From Desulfovibrionaceae bacterium CG1_02_65_16 (GTDB lineage Bacteria; Desulfobacterota; Desulfovibrionia; Desulfovibrionales; Desulfovibrionaceae), in NCBI GenBank assembly GCA_001871085.1, contig MNUQ01000163.1, positions 1 to 37,260 of the forward strand: DNA of 37,260 nt, given 5' to 3'. Under the pieces are notes generated by a model. It did no database searches. It was not told the origin of the DNA and saw nothing but the letters and a program-made list of their open reading frames with translations. This document shows, piece by piece, positions 32,428 to 37,260 of the stretch. Each line of letters opens with the position of its first letter. Within the stretch, counting starts at the first letter, position 1. The position numbers were made by a program, and so were the translations under genes.

Positions 32428-33263
32428 TAGAATTCCACCTCCTCGTGCCGGGCGGAGTGGCACTGCACGTTCACGGCCAGCGGCAGGCTGGCGATGTGGC
32501 AGGGAGCCATGGCGATTTTGACGGCCAGGCAGGTGTAGCTGCCGCCCAGGCCCATGGGCCCGATGCCGAGCTTGTTCACCTCGGCGAGCAGTTCGGCCTC
32601 CATGGCCGCGATCTTGGGGTCGGGGTGCGTGTCGTCGAGCTTGCGCAAGAGGGCCTTCTTGGCGATCTTGGGCGCGTATTCAAAGGTGCCGCCAATGCCG
32701 ATGCCCAGAATGACCGGCGGGCAGGGGTTGGGGCCGGCCTCGGCCACTCTTTGCACCACGAACTTTTTGATGCCCTCCCAGCCCTGGCTGGGGGCCAGCA
32801 TGGTGACACGGCTCATGTTTTCGCTGCCGCCGCCCTTGGCCATGTAGCTTATTTTGAGGCGGTCGCCCGGCACCAGGTCGATGTGGATGATGGCCGGGGT
32901 GTTGTCGCCGGTGTTCTTGCGCGTCATGGGATCGCAGGAGCTCTTGCGCAAAAAGCCGTCCTTGTAGCCGGCCACCATGCCCGCGGTTATGGCCGCGTTC
33001 ACGCCGCCCTCCACGCGCGCGTCCTCGCCCAGCTCCACGTAGAAGATGGCCAGCCCGCAGTCCTGGCAGAGCGGCAGCTTGGTCTCGAAGGCCAGGTCCG
33101 CGTTCTCCAGCAGCTGGCGGAAAATCTCCTTTCCCGCCTCGGTGGTCTCGTTTTTGAGGCCTTCCTCAAATTTCCTGCGCACGTCGTCGGGCAATTTGGT
33201 GTTGGCGCTTACGCACATGCGCGCCACCGCCGCCGAGACGTCCGCCGCCTTGATTTCTCTCAT
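32427..33263 (-). CDS. Class I fumarate hydratase, alpha subunit
   Basis: The 278-residue protein binds the catalytic [4Fe-4S] cluster. Cluster cysteines lie in LPLCQDCGLAIF, SSCDPMTRKN and AGPNPCPPVILGIGIGG. The two-subunit form, split between this and the next gene, is common in anaerobes. AAGGAG lies seven bases before ATG 33263. It is 36 bases after frdB on the same strand, linking fumarase to fumarate reductase. Confidence 0.95.
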   Translation of the reverse strand: MREIKAADVSAAVARMCVSANTKLPDDVRRKFEEGLKNETTEAGKEIFRQLLENADLAFETKLPLCQDCGLAIFYVELGEDARVEGGVNAAITAGMVAGYKDGFLRKSSCDPMTRKNTGDNTPAIIHIDLVPGDRLKISYMAKGGGSENMSRVTMLAPSQGWEGIKKFVVQRVAEAGPNPCPPVILGIGIGGTFEYAPKIAKKALLRKLDDTHPDPKIAAMEAELLAEVNKLGIGPMGLGGSYTCLAVKIAMAPCHIASLPLAVNVQCHSARHEEVEF

Positions 33264-33299
33264 GGCGTCTCCTTGTGTTGTCCTCTTGCTGTTATCCGC

Positions 33300-34037
33300 C
33301 TACTTTCCAAAGAAGTTCTTGAGCGCGGTTATGCCCATCTTGCGGCGCAGAAAGCCCAGCTGGTCCTGCAGGGGCATGTGCTTGGGGCACACGTCCTCGC
33401 ACGCCAGGAGGCCCATGCAGCCGAAGATGCCCATGTCGTTGCCGATGAGCTCGTAGTAGTCCTGTTCGGTGCGCTCGTCGCGCGGGTCGATCAGGAAGCG
33501 GCCCACGCGGTTCAGGCCCGCCGCGCCCAGGAAGTCCGGCCGGAGCCGGGCCGTGCCGCAGGCGGCCACGCAGCAGCCGCACTCCACGCAGCGGTCCAGC
33601 TCGTAGATGGCCTCGGCCACCTCGTTCTCCATGCGCTCTTCCTGTGCGGCTGGGTCGAAGGCCTTCTTGGTGTGGATCCACGATTCGGTGGTGTCGTACA
33701 TCTCGCGGAACCAGCTGCCCGTATCCACGCTCAAATCGCCCACCAGCTGGAACACCGGCAGGGGCAGCAGGGTGATTTCCTCGGGCAGATCCTTGATTTT
33801 GGTGTGGCAGGCCAGCCCCGGGCGGCCGTTTATCACCATGCCGCAGGAGCCGCAAATGCCCGCGCGGCAACAGAAGTCGAATTGCAGGCTGGGGTCCTGC
33901 TCCTCACGGATGCGGTTGAGCGCGATGAACAGCGTCATGGCGTCCGTCTCGTCGAGCATGAAGCTCTCCATGTGCGGCGTGGATTCCGGGTCCTGCGGAT
34001 TATAGCGGAAGATGTTGAATTTCAGCGCTCTTGCCAT
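33300..34037 (-). CDS. frdB: Fumarate reductase iron-sulfur subunit
   Basis: The 245-residue subunit has the [2Fe-2S] motif FDFCCRAGICGSCGMVINGRP, the [4Fe-4S] motif CVECGCCVAACG and the [3Fe-4S]/[4Fe-4S] motif CMGLLACEDVCPKHMPL. It passes electrons between FrdC hemes and the FAD of FrdA. It starts at ATG 34037, five bases after frdA ends. Confidence 0.95.
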   Translation of the reverse strand: MARALKFNIFRYNPQDPESTPHMESFMLDETDAMTLFIALNRIREEQDPSLQFDFCCRAGICGSCGMVINGRPGLACHTKIKDLPEEITLLPLPVFQLVGDLSVDTGSWFREMYDTTESWIHTKKAFDPAAQEERMENEVAEAIYELDRCVECGCCVAACGTARLRPDFLGAAGLNRVGRFLIDPRDERTEQDYYELIGNDMGIFGCMGLLACEDVCPKHMPLQDQLGFLRRKMGITALKNFFGK

Positions 34038-34042
34038 GTCTG

Positions 34043-35896
34043 CTACCCCTTCGTCGCGGCCGGAGTGTCGGCCTTGATGATTTCGCTTTTGCCATAGCCA
34101 CGGTCTCCCGGCGGAATGTGGAACACGTTTGTGGCCGGCTCGTACTCAAGGGTCGGCAGGTCGTCGGTGTCCTTCTTCCAGTAGGCCAGGGTGCGGGTGA
34201 GCCAATCGCGGTCGTTGCGGGCGGGGAAGTCCTCGCGGTTGTGGCTGCCGCGGCTTTCCGTGCGCTTGAGCGCGCCATACGCCACCATGAGGGCCATTTT
34301 GACCTGCCCCTCGATTTTGAGCGCGGCCGAGAGCTCCGGGTTGACGCCCAGGCCGTTGCTCTTGAGGCCCACCTTGCGCGCGCGGGCCAGAATCTCCTGC
34401 AGCTCCGCAACGCATGTGGTCAGGCCCGCGTCGGTGCGGAAGATGTTCGCGCCCTTGTGCAGGCTTTGCTGCATGGCCTGCCGCACCTTGTAGACGTTCT
34501 CGGTGCCGGCCTTGCAGCGGATGACGTTCTCGATGCGCTCGTGCTGGCGCTTCACCTCGTCGTCGATGACGCTGGAGTTGAAGGTGACCTCGGCCCCCTG
34601 CAGGAACTCGGCGATCTTCTTGCCCACAATGCCGCCGGCCACGACCGTTTCGGCCAGGGAGTTGCCGCCCAGGCGGTTGAAGCCGTGCATGTCCCAGCAG
34701 GCGGCCTCGCCCACGCTGAACAGGCCGCGGACGCCGTACGCGTGGCCGGTTTTGTCCGTGCGCACGCCGCCCATGCTGTAGTGCTGGGTGGGACGCACGG
34801 GAATGAGCTGGTGGATGGGGTCGACGCCGAGGAAGCTCGTGCAGATTTCGTACACCTCGCGCAGCTTGCCGGTGATGTGCTTTTCGCCCAGGTGGCGGAT
34901 GTCGAGCCAGAGGTGTTCGCCATAGGGGCTTTTGACGCCCTTGCCCTCGCGGATGTGGTGGGTCATCCAGCGGCTCACCACGTCGCGGCTGGCCAGCTCC
35001 TGCTTCTCAGGCTCGTAGATGTTCATGAAGCGTTCTTCGTTCACGTCGAGCAGCGTTCCGCCGTCGCCGCGGCAGCCCTCGGTGACGAGGATGTCGGTGG
35101 GGACGATGCCGGTGGGGTGGAACTGCACGGCCTCCATGTTGCCCATGGGCACCAGCCCGGTGTTGATGGCCGGGATGTGCCCGCCGCCGTCGCAGATGAC
35201 GGCGTTGGTGGTGCAGGGGTAGATGCGCCCGAACCCGCCCGAGGCGATGGTGGTGGCCTTGGCCAGGTACACGCGCAGCTCGCCCGTGCGCAGGCAGCGC
35301 GCCACGCAGCCGAAGCAGGTCGCGCCATCGTGGATGAGCGCTATGGCCTCGGTCTTGTCGTGCACTTCAACGCCGAGCTTGGCGCACACGTTGTCCACGG
35401 TGAAGAGCACGCTGTGCCCCGTGCCGTCGGACACGTAGCAGGTGCGCCACTTGGCCGTGCCGCCAAAGTCGCGCGCGGTGATGAGCCCGCGGTTCTCTTC
35501 TTTTTCTTCCTTCTCGAACTGCTTGCCGCCCTTGAAATACATGCTTTTGCCCGGCACCACGCGGTTCCAGGGCACGCCCCAGTGGGCCAGCTGGCGCATT
35601 TCAATGGGCGCGCGGTCGGCGAACAGCCGCGCCACCTCCTGGTCGCAGCCCCAGTCGGAGCCTTTGACCGTGTCGGCGAAGTGCACGTCCGGGCAATCTC
35701 CATCGCCCTTGGCGCAGTTGCCAAGGGAGGCCTGCATGCCGCCCATGGCGGCCGAGGAGTGCGAACGCCGCGCCGGAACAAGGCTCAGGCAGATGGCGGA
35801 GAATCCCGCCTGGGCGGCCTCGATGGCCGCGCGCTCGCCGGCCAGGCCGGCTCCGATGACAAGTACGTCGGTGTAGATGGTCTGCATATGTCGCAC
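34043..35896 (-). CDS. frdA: Fumarate reductase flavoprotein subunit (Wolinella type)
   Basis: The approximately 617-residue catalytic subunit has the FAD motif VLVIGAGLAGERAA, the His of RRSHSSAAMGGMQASLGN for covalent FAD attachment, and catalytic-site regions QFHPTGIVPTDILVTEGCRG and KQELASRDVVSRWM. Strong residue agreement with the epsilonproteobacterial (type B) enzyme, including HFADTVKGSDWGCDQ and ACWDMHGFNRLGGNS, places it there. GTG 35896 and the in-frame ATG 35887 (MQTIYTDVLVIG) are both plausible starts. It follows frdC by a single base. Confidence 0.95.
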   Translation of the reverse strand: MRHMQTIYTDVLVIGAGLAGERAAIEAAQAGFSAICLSLVPARRSHSSAAMGGMQASLGNCAKGDGDCPDVHFADTVKGSDWGCDQEVARLFADRAPIEMRQLAHWGVPWNRVVPGKSMYFKGGKQFEKEEKEENRGLITARDFGGTAKWRTCYVSDGTGHSVLFTVDNVCAKLGVEVHDKTEAIALIHDGATCFGCVARCLRTGELRVYLAKATTIASGGFGRIYPCTTNAVICDGGGHIPAINTGLVPMGNMEAVQFHPTGIVPTDILVTEGCRGDGGTLLDVNEERFMNIYEPEKQELASRDVVSRWMTHHIREGKGVKSPYGEHLWLDIRHLGEKHITGKLREVYEICTSFLGVDPIHQLIPVRPTQHYSMGGVRTDKTGHAYGVRGLFSVGEAACWDMHGFNRLGGNSLAETVVAGGIVGKKIAEFLQGAEVTFNSSVIDDEVKRQHERIENVIRCKAGTENVYKVRQAMQQSLHKGANIFRTDAGLTTCVAELQEILARARKVGLKSNGLGVNPELSAALKIEGQVKMALMVAYGALKRTESRGSHNREDFPARNDRDWLTRTLAYWKKDTDDLPTLEYEPATNVFHIPPGDRGYGKSEIIKADTPAATKG

Positions 35897-35897
35897 C

Positions 35898-36554
35898 CTA
35901 TCCTTTCAGGAACCAGAAGCGGATCAGCGTAAGCGCGCCGATGAGGAGGAAAATGAGGGTGAGCAGGTTTTCGCCGCGCTTGAGGCCCTTGCGGCCGCTG
36001 CGCTGCACAAAACCCCACTTCACCGCAATGCGGTACAGCCCGATGCCCACGTGCAGCTCCGCCAGGGGCAGAAGCGCCATGTAGAAGAACACCCAGGCCC
36101 CGCTTTGCACGCGTGCGGCGCTCTTGGCCGCGGTAATGGGCAGGTCGGAGAGCACCACCCACATGTGGATGGCGCCCATGACCAGGATGATCATGGCGGA
36201 AACGGCCTGCACCACCCACAGCCAAGTGTCGGTGTGGTGCAGCATTTTGGCGTGCTCCCAAATGGTTTTCTGCCCCTCCAGGCGGAAGGGGATTTTGCGC
36301 GCCGCCAGCAGAAAGTGCGCCAAAAACAGCAGGAAGATGAGCGGTCCGCCGACCTGCACCATGCGCGTGGACTCAAAAAACTCGGCGATGGCGTTCATGA
36401 CATCCGGGCCGATGTTCACGCTGGCCACCAGAATCATGTGCGCCCACATGAAGCCGATGAGGCAGACGCCCGAGAGCATCTGCGCCCAGTCGAGCAGGCC
36501 GTCCACGCGGCGCGCGCTCAGGGTCGGATGGTTCGCCATCAGGGGAAGGGACAT
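35898..36554 (-). CDS. frdC: Fumarate reductase diheme cytochrome b subunit
   Basis: The 218-residue protein has five membrane helices and anchors the complex, exchanging electrons with menaquinone. Heme-ligand histidines are His39 (FMWAHM), His80 (FLAHFL), His130 (GAIHMW) and His168 (LAELHVG), matching the four axial ligands of the Wolinella enzyme; Glu166 corresponds to the conserved proton-pathway Glu. Glu61 (AEFFESTRM) is placed like the fumarate-reductase-specific Glu. GGAGG is close to ATG 36554. It follows the dctA remnant by 24 bases. Confidence 0.94.
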   Translation of the reverse strand: MSLPLMANHPTLSARRVDGLLDWAQMLSGVCLIGFMWAHMILVASVNIGPDVMNAIAEFFESTRMVQVGGPLIFLLFLAHFLLAARKIPFRLEGQKTIWEHAKMLHHTDTWLWVVQAVSAMIILVMGAIHMWVVLSDLPITAAKSAARVQSGAWVFFYMALLPLAELHVGIGLYRIAVKWGFVQRSGRKGLKRGENLLTLIFLLIGALTLIRFWFLKG

Positions 36555-36578
36555 GATACCTCCAGCACAGGGGTTGAA

Positions 36579-36941
36579 TCAGGCGTGGCCGGTATTGCCT
36601 ACGGCCACGGGCTCCAGGGCTCCGTCAAAAATCTCCTCGGGAGCGTCCTCCGACTCTTCGTACACGCCGGAAAGGGCCTCATTGAGAGCGCCCGCGTCCA
36701 GCGATGTTTCCCACTTGCCCGCCGCGATGGCGGCGCCGCCGATGCCCATGGCGTAGAAAATGAGCGGGGCGAGGGCTGGCTTGATCATCTGGATGAAGAT
36801 GTCGCCGCAGGGCGGTATCCGCGCCGCGAGGTTCTCCCCGTCGGGGAGGAACGCGCTCAGCGCGGCGCCAACGCAGATGCCCGTGATGGCCTGGATGTAC
36901 AGCGGATTGCCGCGTGTTTTTTTGACCTTTGCGACTGCCAT
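36579..36941 (-). pseudogene. dctA: Internally deleted dctA (C4-dicarboxylate/H+ symporter) remnant
   Basis: The 120-residue open frame matches only the two ends of DctA-type transporters (usual length about 430). Residues 1-70 (LYIQAITGICVGAALSAFLP, CGDIFIQMIKPALAPLIF) correspond to the N-terminal helices. From about residue 73 the text (AGKWETSLDAGALNEAL, EDAPEEIFDG) corresponds to the C-terminal tail, where intact members have VVAKWxxxLD. The middle of about 300 residues is missing and the two parts are joined in frame. ATG 36941 has AAGGA upstream. It keeps a sigma-54 promoter and heads the frd-fum operon, so the locus probably lost transport but keeps transcription. A real short protein with new function cannot be excluded. 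Confidence 0.6.
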
Positions 36942-37260
36942 GCGACTGTTCCTTGGGCCGTTTGATGCGGCCTTGGTTGGGACGGGGCGCAAAGCCCCTC
37001 TGCAACGTATCGGCCTTTCGGCCTTCGCGCGCGCTGCCCGCAGTGTCCTCGGCGTGGAAACGGGGTGGGACCATGCTGGGTGGTGTGCTGATGGTCCGCT
37101 AAAGCATTTGCCGTGCCAGCTTGGATGAGCCCTGCTTTTCCGTTCAGGCTACACCGGAACATGTTGTGTTTCAATAGCTGGCGCAATATTTGTCAATTGG
37201 GGGCGGCTGGGCGGCAAGGGAAAGAATGTGTGGCATACGCCCCAGGTGAGGCGCCACACT
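36942..37260. other. Upstream region of the dctA'-frd-fum operon
   Basis: No supported gene. The minus-strand sigma-54 promoter is at 37101-37120; the leader (about 150 bases) contains hairpins GGCC-GAAA-GGCC (about 37008-37023) and GGGGC-TTTGC-GCCCC. An imperfect inverted repeat GTTC-N11-GAAC lies upstream of the promoter on the minus strand, a possible activator site. Confidence 0.5.
37101..37120 (-). promoter_or_regulatory. Sigma-54 (-24/-12) promoter of the dctA'-frd-fum operon
   Basis: On the minus strand TGGCACGGCAAATGCTTT has GG (37117-37116) and GC (37105-37104) ten bases apart; the -24 block TGGCACG is consensus. The predicted start is near 37092, about 150 bases before the ATG of the dctA remnant. 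Sigma-54 control is well known for dctA in other bacteria. Confidence 0.75.

Noticed and set aside
34031-35932. Plus-strand open frame of more than 600 codons opposite frdA
   Set aside because: Ala/His/Val-rich shadow of the clear FrdA reading frame.
1-37260. tRNA, rRNA or integrase genes beside the AT-rich islets
   Set aside because: No tRNA-like cloverleaf, rRNA sequence or recombinase reading frame was found by eye; a covariance-model scan would be decisive.

Overview
The window is GC-rich chromosomal DNA whose gene content points to a sulfate-reducing deltaproteobacterium of the Desulfovibrio type. The basis is a FlxABCD-HdrABC cluster, a Wolinella-type fumarate reductase with two-subunit class I fumarase, several sigma-54 activators, two strong -24/-12 promoters and a single-CxxCH cytochrome P460-like protein. 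No rRNA, tRNA, CRISPR array or intact insertion sequence was seen.

Layout. Positions 1-3737 (minus) hold lepA, lepB and the 5' part of a membrane diguanylate cyclase. Positions 3903-8119 (plus) hold an SDR epimerase, a receiver-PAS-HD-GYP protein, an NtrC-type activator and a small unknown protein. Next come a frameshifted antitoxin-like remnant and a CBS-ACT protein (minus), then a ChbG/YdjC deacetylase, a membrane GT2 glycosyltransferase and nadE (plus). Positions 13119-15410 are the most striking regulatory region. A PAS/sigma-54 activator (minus) is divergent from an unrecognised 189-residue protein. The gap between them carries a 17-bp palindrome, a perfect CRP/FNR/HcpR-like palindrome and a -24/-12 promoter, and two more copies of the 17-bp palindrome lie at the activator's 3' end.

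Positions 15538-18535 contain two AT-rich one-gene islets on either side of a GC-rich flavin reductase gene. One encodes a membrane-anchored protein with a HEPN-like RNxxxH motif and is flanked by 13-bp near-identical direct repeats. The other encodes a large P-loop ATPase. Both resemble acquired defence or accessory genes. Positions 18547-20287 (minus) hold two tandem paralogous membrane proteins. Positions 20441-22978 (plus) hold a CNT nucleoside transporter, a ferredoxin-nitroreductase fusion and a secreted four-EF-hand protein. Then comes a P460 cytochrome (minus).

Positions 24493-37120 (minus) are energy metabolism. A sigma-54 promoter leads into an internally deleted dctA remnant, then frdC-frdA-frdB and the two fumarase subunits. 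Downstream is hdrC-hdrB-hdrA-flxD-flxC-flxB-flxA, with start/stop overlaps at every junction. Together these interconvert C4-dicarboxylates through the quinone pool and link NADH oxidation to ferredoxin and a thiol-disulfide acceptor.

A separate genome-style signal is a family of short in-frame repeats built on GGCCGAATGGCC-like cores. They sit at gene ends and interdomain linkers (1-30, 6292-6305, 7514-7552, 11257-11301, 22980-23035, about 27459-27471).
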